DNA of 38,419 bases from UBA2942 sp045127535 (GTDB lineage Bacteria; Bacillota; Clostridia; Lachnospirales; Lachnospiraceae), in assembly GCA_045127535.1 (NCBI GenBank), contig JBGVQN010000068.1, positions 1-38,419 of the forward strand, read 5' to 3'. The position numbers and the translations under genes are program-made. The notes under the pieces were generated by a model. That model saw only the letters and a program-made list of their open reading frames with translations, was not told the origin of the DNA and made no database searches. Below, one piece after another: positions 1-7,093 of the stretch; position 1 is the first letter of the stretch, and every line of letters begins with the position of its first letter.

Positions 1-66
1 AAAACAATCCACCTGCAGCCTGTCCCTAAAGCTGTCCCTCTTGAACCCACCATGCCTATCCCCCCC

Positions 67-159
67 TTAGCACTGCTGCGTTTTTACAGAGCGGGAGCGT
101 GGGCCGCAAACCTGTCATAGGGCACAGGGCGCAAGGGTAAATTCAGATACTACAAAATT
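67..159 (+). repeat. Palindromic element copy 1 (right half only)
   Basis: This is the right half of the dispersed palindromic element found across the window. It has the right core (TTAGCACTGCTGCG, then GCGGGAGC, where GGGA fits a GNRA loop on a two-base-pair GC stem). It ends with TACTACAAAATT, the same terminus seen in copies 7 and 9. The matching left core is not present in bases 1-66, so the left half is either outside the window or lost. Bases 160-322 hold no other feature apart from the ribosome site of the next gene. Confidence 0.6.
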
Positions 160-322
160 ATCCCCCCGCCTGTATAAATCTCCCTGAGGTGGAAACAATA
201 CGGATAGAAAGAACAACATTTGAGGAAAGGATGCCCGACAGAGTTCTTTCGTTCGTAATTGCAGGGTGGAAACCGGGGTACATATCTCCAGCAGCCTGCA
301 AAGGGCAGTAAAGGGTATGAAT

Positions 323-1114
323 ATGAGAAATACAAAGAAGAAGATCTGGAAAGACAAAATCTTTTTGTCCATGATGTTACTGTGTCTGCTGGCTGTGGTT
401 ACGGTAGCAGCCAATGTAGTAAGCAGCCGTGATACGGAGCAGATAGAATCATCAGAGACAGAGGAAACCACCTCCATGGAGGAAAATGAAGAACAGGCTG
501 TAAATGGTACAGAAGCGGACCAGATGGAGAATGATGGAAAAGTACTGGTACAGGAAGAAACGGATGATGAGGAAGATGCCAATGTAGTGGCTCAGAAAGA
601 AGATGAGGAAGAAAGTGAAAATACATCTAAGGAAGACACATCAGCAGAAACCCAGGCGGATGCAGTCAGCTCTCAGATCAGCAGCAATCCTGTGCTGCAG
701 TATGACGGAACCACAGCCATGACATGGCCTGTAGAAGGCAGTCTGCTCAGGGATTATGCAATGGATCATACAGTATATTACCAGACATTAGAGCAGTACA
801 AAGTAAGCTCTGCTATTATCATTCAGGGAGAAGTAGGAACTCATGTAACCACACCAGCTGTGGGACTGGTACAGGAACTTGGCTGGGATGAGGAAATCGG
901 TAATTTCCTGCGGATCAATCTGGGAAATGGTTATGAGGCTTTAATTGGACAGCTGGAAAATATTACAGTACAGCCAGGTCAGTATGTGGCTCCAGGAAAC
1001 ATTTTAGGAACCGTTGCACAGCCTACTAAGTACTATTCTGTAGAAGGACCAAATGTATACTTCCAGCTGAATAAGGACGGAACAGCCATTGATCCAACTG
1101 AATATCTGCAATAA
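323..1114 (+). CDS. SpoIIQ-like membrane protein with degenerate LytM (M23) domain
   Basis: This 263-residue protein has a basic N-terminus, one membrane segment (about residues 11-30), a long acidic Glu/Asp-rich linker (about 40-130) and a C-terminal LytM/M23-like beta domain. It should sit in the membrane with the C-terminal domain outside. Active M23 peptidases use a HxxxD and a HxH motif. Here the expected HxH position reads VYFQLN and no HxxxD is evident, so it is probably a non-catalytic scaffold, as SpoIIQ is in the forespore engulfment channel. I chose the ATG at 323 because AAAGGG lies 7 bases upstream; an ATG at 317 and a GTG at 266 are also in frame. A strong hairpin terminator follows directly, so the gene is probably monocistronic. 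The SpoIIQ assignment rests on architecture. Other LytM-domain proteins are possible. Confidence 0.75.
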   Translation: MRNTKKKIWKDKIFLSMMLLCLLAVVTVAANVVSSRDTEQIESSETEETTSMEENEEQAVNGTEADQMENDGKVLVQEETDDEEDANVVAQKEDEEESENTSKEDTSAETQADAVSSQISSNPVLQYDGTTAMTWPVEGSLLRDYAMDHTVYYQTLEQYKVSSAIIIQGEVGTHVTTPAVGLVQELGWDEEIGNFLRINLGNGYEALIGQLENITVQPGQYVAPGNILGTVAQPTKYYSVEGPNVYFQLNKDGTAIDPTEYLQ

Positions 1115-1131
1115 GTTTTTTATATAAACGT

Positions 1132-1175
1132 AAAAAGGTATGGGCAGATGTATCAAGTCTGTCCCATACCTTTTT
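1132..1175 (+). terminator. Rho-independent terminator
   Basis: AAAAAGGTATGGGCAGA pairs with TCTGTCCCATACCTTTTT across a short loop. This gives a perfect stem flanked by A and T runs. It can serve the + strand gene ending at 1114 and, read from the other strand, the CYTH gene ending at 1208. Confidence 0.85.
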
Positions 1176-1207
1176 GGGTGTTTTGGATGGAAAATTGCAC
1201 TATGGCA

Positions 1208-1687
1208 TTATGTTGCCTGGCTCATGGTGCTGTTATGATAAGCCGGGTCCATGGTAACGTCTTCTCCAAACCAATCCGGAGGCACAAATGCATTGGCATC
1301 CTCCAGGGAGGTAAATTCTACTTCCGCCAGCTGCAGTCCGGCAAATTTACCGGAGAATAGATCCAGCTCTATGGTGAGAGGACTGGAAAATACATAATCC
1401 TTTGTATTGGCAGATGGATTGGCCAGGGGAATCAGATACCTGCGTTTGGTAATGACGTTGCCGTCTGCCTTAGGCAGCAGATGTGCATAGGCCTGGGGAG
1501 TGAGAGGCAGATTGTATTCCTCTCTGGCAAGTAGGCCGCCGCCTTTGTAGGTCAGATAGTAGGCATCATCCTGACGGCGGATACGTACTACCGGGTTGGT
1601 GCACAGATAGGCCTGTTCGATTTCGTGATAAGTGCAGTGAGACAGGTCAGGGAGTGTGGGAATTAAAAATTTGCGTTCGATTTCCAT
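1208..1687 (-). CDS. CYTH domain-containing protein
   Basis: This 159-residue protein begins MEIERKFLI, which carries the diagnostic ExExK motif (E2, E4, K6) of the CYTH superfamily (CyaB-type adenylate cyclases and thiamine triphosphatases). Members form a beta-barrel tunnel that binds triphosphorylated substrates and metal ions. Bacterial versions of this length are mostly triphosphatases or tripolyphosphatases rather than cyclases. Charged residues typical of the tunnel follow, such as VRIRRQDD and the acidic TIELDLF. The start at 1687 is the first residue before the motif, and a weak AAAGGA lies 13 bases upstream. The substrate cannot be read from sequence. A palindromic site overlaps its probable promoter. 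Confidence 0.85.
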   Translation of the reverse strand: MEIERKFLIPTLPDLSHCTYHEIEQAYLCTNPVVRIRRQDDAYYLTYKGGGLLAREEYNLPLTPQAYAHLLPKADGNVITKRRYLIPLANPSANTKDYVFSSPLTIELDLFSGKFAGLQLAEVEFTSLEDANAFVPPDWFGEDVTMDPAYHNSTMSQAT

Positions 1688-1711
1688 AGTGGGGAAGATA
1701 TCCTTTCTGGT

Positions 1712-1749
1712 TGTGTATAATTATAGGCAATTGCCTATGTGTATAATTA
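1712..1749 (-). promoter_or_regulatory. Candidate promoter/operator of the CYTH gene
   Basis: A perfect 16-bp palindrome, ATAGGCAATTGCCTAT (1723-1738), is flanked on both sides by the same 12-mer, TGTGTATAATTA (1712-1723 and 1738-1749). On the minus strand a consensus TATAAT lies at 1725-1720, about 35 bases before the CYTH start. The palindrome would occupy the space just upstream of this -10, where a repressor dimer often binds. No good -35 is visible. The functional reading is inference. Confidence 0.4.
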
Positions 1750-1848
1750 GATATTTGCGAAACTGATTTTCCTACGGCTTTTAAAATATATTGCGCAGGG
1801 ATGCAGCAGGTAAAAGCCTGATAAATCCAGCAGTCTGTACTGCAGGAA

Positions 1849-2697
1849 TCAGGTATACATCAGTCCCAGACTTTGGGCAGGCAGTTCGGTATGGTGTGGT
1901 GTAAGCCACAGTCCCATCGCATAAGGTGTATTGGAAGATGACAATCCAACAGGGGGAAGATACATTCTGTTACAGGAATACTCCCTGACCAGGGCTGCTC
2001 CTGCCTGCATCAAAAGTGGTTGAGAGCCGCTGCACTGGGACAGATAAAGCGTATCTGCTTCCTGAATGCCTGCCAGTACAAAAGAGGTCTGTCCGATGGT
2101 ACACTGCTTGAAAAACCCCTCATAGTGCAGATACTGCTGCAGTACCAGCTGCCGGTCTGTATCAGACTCATATAAAAGCCGGGAGGAATCAGAACTGCGT
2201 TCCATCTGCAGCAGAAATGCTTCTGGGGTACAGTCCATGAAGGATACAGCGTCAGACAGATCAGGTACACACAGCTCTGGCTGGGAGATCTGCTGCCTGC
2301 CATACCAGGATGCATAGCCCAGCCCGCGATACAGCGCAAACAGTGAAGGCTCTGCCGGGATCAGGCAGAGAAAGGCAAGACCTGCTGCTGCAGCCTGCTC
2401 TGTTACATATTGATGGAGGCGACGAAAGATCCCCTGTCCCTGCAGCGCCGGGTGAGTGCCGATGGCATAAAGATAGCCCCCTCTGTATGCCCCTGCCTGG
2501 ACCGGGATCAGATAAATGGCAGCACAGATGCTGCCATCCCTGCGCCATACAAAGGTCTGCTCCGGCACAAACCGCCGGGACAGAAAATAAGCAGAGTCCT
2601 CCATTGTCTCCTGAAAACAGAGACTCCATAAATGAATCAGCTGGGGCAGCTCCTGCCTTGTGGCAGTTCCAGGCCCCTCTCGTGCGGCAGTCTGCAT
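1849..2697 (-). CDS. GNAT family N-acetyltransferase
   Basis: This 282-residue cytosolic protein has a Gcn5-related acetyltransferase fold in its N-terminal half. Strands lead to GTHPALQGQGIFRRL (about residues 79-93), the acetyl-CoA pyrophosphate-binding loop (Q-x-x-G-x-G/A type). This is followed by a helix and the FALYRGLGY segment common at the end of the fold. The C-terminal 130 residues form a second domain with no motif I recognise. The size and arrangement resemble two-domain Eis-like acetyltransferases, but the substrate is unknown. The ATG has AAAGGA 6 bases upstream. It is downstream of, and in the same direction as, the DUF2156 gene, separated from it by palindromic element copy 2. 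Confidence 0.8.
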   Translation of the reverse strand: MQTAAREGPGTATRQELPQLIHLWSLCFQETMEDSAYFLSRRFVPEQTFVWRRDGSICAAIYLIPVQAGAYRGGYLYAIGTHPALQGQGIFRRLHQYVTEQAAAAGLAFLCLIPAEPSLFALYRGLGYASWYGRQQISQPELCVPDLSDAVSFMDCTPEAFLLQMERSSDSSRLLYESDTDRQLVLQQYLHYEGFFKQCTIGQTSFVLAGIQEADTLYLSQCSGSQPLLMQAGAALVREYSCNRMYLPPVGLSSSNTPYAMGLWLTPHHTELPAQSLGLMYT

Positions 2698-2755
2698 GTG
2701 AATTCCTTTCTATGCCTGAGCAATATAGGTAATTACGAAGTTATATTCAACATCA

Positions 2756-2943
2756 GCTTTGAGAAGTCTCTGTAAGAAAATATTTTCTAAGCAGGACTCT
2801 TGAAAACACCGGCACTTTAAATTTTGCACCACAGGTGCAAAATTTATTAGTACCGCTGCGTTTTCACTGAAGCGAGAGCGAGTCAAACGTATCACAAATG
2901 ATACGTCGCGTGAAAATATTTTCTTACAGAGACTTCTCAAAGC
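2756..2943 (+). repeat. Palindromic element copy 2
   Basis: This is a complete 188-bp nested palindrome. The outer arms (2756-2787 and 2912-2943) are perfectly complementary over 32 bp. Inside them are the left core (GCAGGACTCTTGAAAAC, then the CCGG box), an inner hairpin (AAATTTTGCACC / GGTGCAAAATTT, loop ACA), the right core (TACCGCTGCGTTTTCA, then GCGAGAGC) and a side hairpin (ACGTATCA / TGATACGT). It lies between the DUF2156 and GNAT genes on the strand opposite to them. Confidence 0.85.
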
Positions 2944-2960
2944 GTCCGGTAATAGGTTTC

Positions 2961-3860
2961 TCAATTGCCTGTCTGAGCAACAGGCACTGCTGTATATTTG
3001 TCCAGAATGATGTCAGGCTGATAGGAAAGCTTTGCCCGTCTAAGGCCTGCATCACCCAAATCTTCCTCCCGGTTGACATAGGTGTATCCCTGGCAGGCGT
3101 GAAGCACAAACTGCTTGTTGATCATAGGATAAGCGCCCTGTATGTCAGGAAATGCTTTTTCAATGTGTACCACAAAGGTATCCTTGTTCAGGGGCTCTCC
3201 AATGGAGTAGGCCACGATCTGCCCATTTTGTCTGAGGCATCCTCCGATCAGGCCGATCTCCTCTAACAGAGGCAGGGTATTGCGGATGGCAAGATGCTCC
3301 TGGGAAAGCCCTTCCTCGTCATATTTACGGAAGGTCTGGAACCATTTACGATCCATGTCCATCACCTCCTGCAGGTTCTGGGCTGTGATGGGTTCATACT
3401 GCCAGTTGGGATTGTCCATAAAGCGGGCAATGTGGTTGCGCTTGCCGTGAAATTTTTTGCCGGAAAGAGTGGACAGCTTTTCCACTGTATAGAGATAATC
3501 GCTGTCCCCACGGTCTGTGTGGTAGGTAAATGCATCTGGATAGCGCTTTGTCATTTCCTGAGTCTGCTCTAAGCTCAGACCGTACAGCAGCCAGTTGGAA
3601 CCCTGGCTGGCTGCATAGGCAATTAATTTGTCCAGTGCAGAATAGGGATCTGCCCCTGCCGGGAAGCTGTAAATGGTTTTATCCTCTGAGGGGTAGCGGA
3701 CGCAAAAGCAGTTTTCTATGCATGCGGCTTCTGTCTGATAGACCTGCTGCCAGATCAGGTTGTTGCCAAAGCAATATTCGCAGTTCCTGGACTGGTAGGC
3801 TTCTATACAGGCAGATGCCCAGTCTTTGTCTTCCAGTGTGATCGGATGAAAAGTAATCAT
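2961..3860 (-). CDS. DUF2156 domain protein (LPG synthase C-terminal-like)
   Basis: This 299-residue protein matches the DUF2156 / phosphatidylglycerol-lysyltransferase C-terminal family, a double GNAT-type fold. In full-length MprF the domain moves aminoacyl groups from tRNA to lipids. Characteristic segments are KLSGKKFHGKRNHIARF-like (LSTLSGKKFHGKRNHIARF), a central acceptor-site stretch (GGCLRQNGQIVAYSIGEPL) and the terminal KLSYQPDIILDKYTA. No membrane segments are present, so it is a stand-alone soluble version whose substrate is unknown. I chose the start at 3860 (MITFHPI) because AGGAATGAGG lies 5 bases upstream. The longer frame back to 3947 would run into palindromic element copy 3. 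The last codons lie within about 20 bp of element copy 2. Confidence 0.8.
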   Translation of the reverse strand: MITFHPITLEDKDWASACIEAYQSRNCEYCFGNNLIWQQVYQTEAACIENCFCVRYPSEDKTIYSFPAGADPYSALDKLIAYAASQGSNWLLYGLSLEQTQEMTKRYPDAFTYHTDRGDSDYLYTVEKLSTLSGKKFHGKRNHIARFMDNPNWQYEPITAQNLQEVMDMDRKWFQTFRKYDEEGLSQEHLAIRNTLPLLEEIGLIGGCLRQNGQIVAYSIGEPLNKDTFVVHIEKAFPDIQGAYPMINKQFVLHACQGYTYVNREEDLGDAGLRRAKLSYQPDIILDKYTAVPVAQTGN

Positions 3861-3890
3861 AAATGCCTCATTCCTGTGTAATTTTGGGAC

Positions 3891-4196
3891 GCTTTCAAGA
3901 GGATCTGAATCTATATTGCAGCCCGGTGTAATTTCTTCACAATTCAATTGCGGTATCCTTTCATTGTTTTACGCAGGACACGCTCTCGCTTCGGTGAAAA
4001 CGCAGCGGTTCTAAGTTTTTTGACCACAAATCACAGCAGTAAACAAACTGCGTTTGCTTCCTGCTGCTATTTGCAGTCAAAAACCTAAGCACCGGCATTT
4101 TCAAGAGTCCTGCTTTAAAACAATGAAAGGATACCACAATCGAATTGCGAAGCAATTGGACTGTGCCACAATGTAGATTCAGATCCTCTTGAAAGC
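3891..4196 (-). repeat. Palindromic element copy 3
   Basis: This is a 306-bp nested palindrome in reverse orientation. The outer arms run from GCTTTCAAGAGGATCTGAAT (3891) to the complementary segment ending at 4196. They include a stretch of 17 or more bp (TATCCTTTCATTGTTTTA and its complement) next to the core. The core has GCAGGAC and the GCGAGAGC mini-hairpin on the minus strand. The inner stem starts CTAAGTTTTTTGAC. The arms share no sequence with copies 2, 4, 5 or 6. It lies between the divergent DUF2156 and DJ-1 genes. Bases 4197-4425 hold no gene and presumably contain the DJ-1 promoter. Confidence 0.85.
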
Positions 4197-4425
4197 TGAG
4201 ACCGCAAATAAGTTCGTGATCATGTTATAGTATAGCACAAGATTGAAAAAATACAGTGCCTTTGGAAAAATAATCATGAAATGTATAGGGAGAAATACAC
4301 AGGGAATCTGGGAGCAGGGTGCTTGTAAGGGCATGGGTTTTGTGGTAAACTGCAGAAAGAGATTGTGATGAAGGTCAGGGACGGACAGGCTGACTGTCTG
4401 GGAGTGCCCGGAAATGGAGGAATTT

Positions 4426-4974
4426 ATGGTATATGCATTTTTAGCAACAGGTCTGGAAGAAGTGGAATGTCTGGCAGTGGTGGATATTTTGCGCAGAGGC
4501 GGGATCAAGGTCAAGCTGGTTTCTGTGACAGGTGAGAAGCTGGTGACCGGTTCTCATAAGATCACCATGGAGGCAGATGCATTGATCCAGGAGGTGGATG
4601 TGTCTGAGGCAGAGCTGCTGTTTTTACCGGGCGGCATACCAGGAACTCCAAATCTGGCAGCATGTGATACATTGTGTACCTGGTTAAAGGAGTTTGCAGC
4701 AGAGGGCAAGGGACTGGCTGCCATTTGTGCAGCACCAAGCGTGTTTGGTCAGCTGGGACTGCTGGAGGGAAAGCGTGCCACCTGTTATCCGGGCTTTGAA
4801 GATCAGCTGCTGGGAGCAACTGTTGTGGGAGACGGTGTAGTGACCGATGGCAATATTACCACTGCAAGAGGTCTGGGATATGCCATTGATCTGGGTCTGG
4901 AACTGGTTAGGAGATTGGCAGGAGCCACAAAGGCACAGGCCATTCAGGATGCCATCCAGTATAATTATCAGTAA
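4426..4974 (+). CDS. DJ-1/PfpI family protein
   Basis: This 182-residue protein has the flavodoxin-like fold of the DJ-1/ThiJ/PfpI superfamily. The nucleophile-elbow cysteine is C101 in AAICAAPSVFG, and the partner glutamate lies in GLEEVE (E11/E12). The closing stretch DGNITTARG is typical of DJ-1-type members. These proteins are associated with glyoxalase or deglycase activity and protection of cysteines from oxidation; which applies here is not clear. The ATG at 4426 has GGAGG 5 bases upstream, better than an in-frame ATG at 4414. The DUF3842 gene follows within about 26 bases, so the two are probably co-transcribed. Confidence 0.9.
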   Translation: MVYAFLATGLEEVECLAVVDILRRGGIKVKLVSVTGEKLVTGSHKITMEADALIQEVDVSEAELLFLPGGIPGTPNLAACDTLCTWLKEFAAEGKGLAAICAAPSVFGQLGLLEGKRATCYPGFEDQLLGATVVGDGVVTDGNITTARGLGYAIDLGLELVRRLAGATKAQAIQDAIQYNYQ

Positions 4975-5000
4975 AATATAGGATGGTACAGAAGAAACAT

Positions 5001-5420
5001 ATGAATATATTGATTATTGACGGTCAGGGCGGCGGCATGGGGCGGCAGCTGACGGAGAGCATCAAGAAGGCTTTCCCTGCTGTGACCATTACAGCAGTAG
5101 GCACCAATGCGCTGGCTACCCAGGCCATGCTGAAAGCAGGTGCAGATTATGGAGCCACCGGAGAAAATGCAGTGATCGTAGGGTGCAGAAATGCAGATGT
5201 GATCCTGGGGCCTTTTGGCATTGTCATTGCAGATTCCCTGTGGGGAGAGATCACTCCTGCCATGGCAGTGGCAGTAGGTCAGAGTCGGGCAGTGCGCATA
5301 CTGCTGCCGGTGAATCAATGCAACAACCTGATCGCAGGTGTGGAGGATGTATCCGTAGGAAAGCTGATTCAAAGCAGCGTGGAAAAAGTCCGCAGGCTCC
5401 TGGAAGAAAGCAATCAGTAG
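5001..5420 (+). CDS. DUF3842 family protein
   Basis: This 139-residue protein begins MNILIIDGQGGGMGRQL, the glycine-rich signature of the DUF3842 family. A Rossmann-like beta-alpha-beta unit follows, with conserved stretches GADYGATGENAV, ILGPFGIVIADSLWGEITPAMA and LPVNQCNNLIAG. The family is common in Clostridia, and I know of no assigned function. Nucleotide or cofactor binding is suggested only by the N-terminal glycine loop. I chose the ATG at 5001 because family members start at this point. An ATG at 4983 is also in frame with no better ribosome site. It follows the DJ-1 gene closely. Confidence 0.8.
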   Translation: MNILIIDGQGGGMGRQLTESIKKAFPAVTITAVGTNALATQAMLKAGADYGATGENAVIVGCRNADVILGPFGIVIADSLWGEITPAMAVAVGQSRAVRILLPVNQCNNLIAGVEDVSVGKLIQSSVEKVRRLLEESNQ

Positions 5421-5485
5421 GACAATCCTCAAACGCAATCGATCAAACATCAGACAGCTCCCTGCTGCAAAACACGTTACCGGAC

Positions 5486-5705
5486 GCTTTGTGAAGTGTT
5501 TGTCAGAAAATATTTTCACGCAACGTATCATTCATGATACGTTTGCATGCTTTTGCTTCGGTAAAAACGCAGCGGTACTAGGGTATCTGGCAGACAAATG
5601 CATCAGTAAACAAGTTTCCTGCTACATGTGCCTGCCAGACACCTAAGGACCGGCGTTTTTAAGAGCCTGCTTAGAAAATATTTTCTGACAGACACTTCAC
5701 AAAGC
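5486..5705 (-). repeat. Palindromic element copy 4
   Basis: This is a 220-bp nested palindrome in reverse orientation. The outer arms 5486-5517 and 5674-5705 match at 31 of 32 positions. They are related to, but different from, those of copies 2, 5 and 6. The core mini-hairpin reads GCAAAAGC on the minus strand, the only copy whose loop is not GNRA. A side hairpin (AACGTATCA / TGATACGTT) and an inner stem (CTGGCAGA / TGCCAGA) are present. Confidence 0.85.
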
Positions 5706-5746
5706 TGGTCGTGAATTAGTTTTGCAATTGCCAAAAGCATAGATGA

Positions 5747-5871
5747 GTCAGGACGACCTGACCCGGGAGGCCGAAGCCTCCTAAAGCAGAGAATAAGGCA
5801 CAGGGATCACTGTAAAATAATTGTGGATGACACTCCCGGAAAAAGATGGGGGCTGTGGATAACTTCCCGGA
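5747..5871 (+). other. Small hairpins and direct repeats in the gap before ecfA1
   Basis: The region 5706-6020 between two palindromic elements has no convincing gene. It does have two adjacent hairpins with 4-base loops (GTCAGG-ACGA-CCTGAC at 5747-5762; GGAGGC-CGAA-GCCTCC at 5766-5781). It also has an imperfect direct repeat (TGTGGATGACACTCCCGGA at 5822-5840; TGTGGATAACTTCCCGGA at 5854-5871). The second repeat contains TGTGGATAA, which matches the DnaA-box consensus on the minus strand. I could not fit it to a known riboswitch. It could be a leader of the ECF genes or a remnant. Confidence 0.35.
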
Positions 5872-6020
5872 GGCAACCACGGGTATCAAATGGTGCAAGT
5901 AGAAAAACGGTCAGGAAGGCTGTTGTACTTATCTGTAGATGGGCACAGCAGTCTTTTTGTTGTCTTATACCACGTTTTGTAGTTTGTTACCAGGTAATTG
6001 CGAAACAGTATTCAATACTA

Positions 6021-6205
6021 GCTTTGGAAAGTAGCTGTCAGAAAATGTTTTCTAAGCAGGACTCTTGAAAACGCCGGCACTTTAAATTTTGCACCACAGG
6101 TGCAAAATTTATTAGTGCTGCTGCGTTTTCACCGAAGCGAGAGCGCGTCAAACGTATCAATGATACGTCGCGTGAAAATATTTTCTGACAGTTACTTTTC
6201 AAAGC
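6021..6205 (+). repeat. Palindromic element copy 5
   Basis: This is a 185-bp nested palindrome. The outer arms 6021-6052 and 6174-6205 match at 29 of 32 positions, and all three differences give G-T pairs on the + strand. The inner hairpin (AAATTTTGCACC / GGTGCAAAATTT) is identical to those of copies 2 and 6. The core has GCGAGAGC. It ends 60 bases before the ecfA1 start, inside the probable leader. Confidence 0.85.
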
Positions 6206-6265
6206 GTTCGTTCATGTGTTTCGTAATTGCCTGGGTTTACAGCAGAAGCAAAGGAGGTGAGAGCC

Positions 6266-7093
6266 ATGGAAGCAGTAAAGGGCAGTGGGATTTATTTTTG
6301 TTATGAGGAGGAAGGCGGTGCTTTTGTGCTGGAGCAGATTGATCTGCAGATTCAAAAGGGGGAATTTGTGGCCATATTAGGGCACAACGGCTGTGGGAAA
6401 TCCACTCTGGTCAAGCATTTCAATGGACTGGTGCCCCTGCAGCAGGGAGAACTGGAAGTGTTTGGCATGGATGCAGCAGAGGAACAGCATATCCCCCAAT
6501 TGCGCCGCAGCTGTGGAATGGTCTTTCAGAATCCGGACAATCAGTTTGTTTCTTCTATTATAAAAGAGGACATTGCCTTTGGGCTGGAAAATTATGATAC
6601 GCCGGTGGGGGAGATCCCCGGACGGGTAGAGGCGGCTCTTGCCCTGACAGGGATGGAAGGATTTGCAGAGCGTTCGCCTCATACCCTTTCAGGGGGACAA
6701 AAACAGCGCATTGCACTGGCAGGGGTACTGGCGCTGGAGCCGGAGATGATCGTATTTGACGAGGCCACCTCCATGCTGGATGCCGGAGGGCGCAGGGAGG
6801 TACTGGAGATCATGGAAAAACTGCACAGGCTGGGGAAAACCATTGTGATGATCACCCATTCGGTGGAAGAAGCAGTCCATGCAGACCGGGTATTGTTGAT
6901 GGATCAGGGAAGGATCATTGGAGATGGGATGCCCCAGGAGATCCTGACCTGCAGTGAACTGCTGCAGCAGGCGCAGCTGATACCGCCCCTGCCGGTGCGC
7001 CTGTATGAAGATCTGAAACAGAGGGGGATCGTCCTTGGCAGCTGCCCTCTGACAAAAGAAGCATTGGTGGAGGAACTATGTCGATTGTATTAA
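6266..7093 (+). CDS. ecfA1: ECF transporter ATPase subunit EcfA1
   Basis: This 275-residue ABC ATPase is one of the two that power an energy-coupling-factor vitamin or micronutrient importer at the inner face of the membrane. It has Walker A GHNGCGKST (39-47), a Q-loop in MVFQNPDNQFV, the signature LSGGQKQR (141-148), Walker B IVFDEAT and the switch histidine in MITHSVEEA. The PDNQ after the Q-loop is typical of EcfA1/CbiO proteins. I chose the ATG at 6266 because AAGGAGGT lies about 7 bases upstream. Its end overlaps the start of ecfA2 by 16 bases, so translation is likely coupled. Confidence 0.95.
   Translation: MEAVKGSGIYFCYEEEGGAFVLEQIDLQIQKGEFVAILGHNGCGKSTLVKHFNGLVPLQQGELEVFGMDAAEEQHIPQLRRSCGMVFQNPDNQFVSSIIKEDIAFGLENYDTPVGEIPGRVEAALALTGMEGFAERSPHTLSGGQKQRIALAGVLALEPEMIVFDEATSMLDAGGRREVLEIMEKLHRLGKTIVMITHSVEEAVHADRVLLMDQGRIIGDGMPQEILTCSELLQQAQLIPPLPVRLYEDLKQRGIVLGSCPLTKEALVEELCRLY

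Noticed and set aside
2849..2880. Similarity of CGAAGCGAGAGCG in the element core to a stretch of the THF riboswitch
   Set aside because: Only about 13 bases agree, centred on a common GAGA-loop hairpin. The rest of the THF riboswitch fold is not present, so it is probably coincidence.
2898..3266. Frames on the + strand opposite the DUF2156 gene
   Set aside because: They are shadows of the real gene; no ribosome site, and the protein patterns fit the minus strand.
5747..5762. Resemblance of GTCAGGACGACCTGAC to the 3' end of cobalamin riboswitches or to SRP RNA
   Set aside because: The other conserved boxes of a cobalamin riboswitch are not upstream (element copy 4 is there), and the GGAAGGAAGCAGC-type loop of SRP RNA is absent.
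5854..5862. Perfect DnaA-box match (TGTGGATAA), possible replication origin
   Set aside because: One box plus one near-match, no dnaA/dnaN neighbours and no AT-rich unwinding cluster, so it is not an origin.
5823..6068. 81-codon + frame between elements 4 and 5
   Set aside because: It begins at a GTG inside a direct repeat, lacks a ribosome site and runs into element copy 5. It is most likely non-coding.
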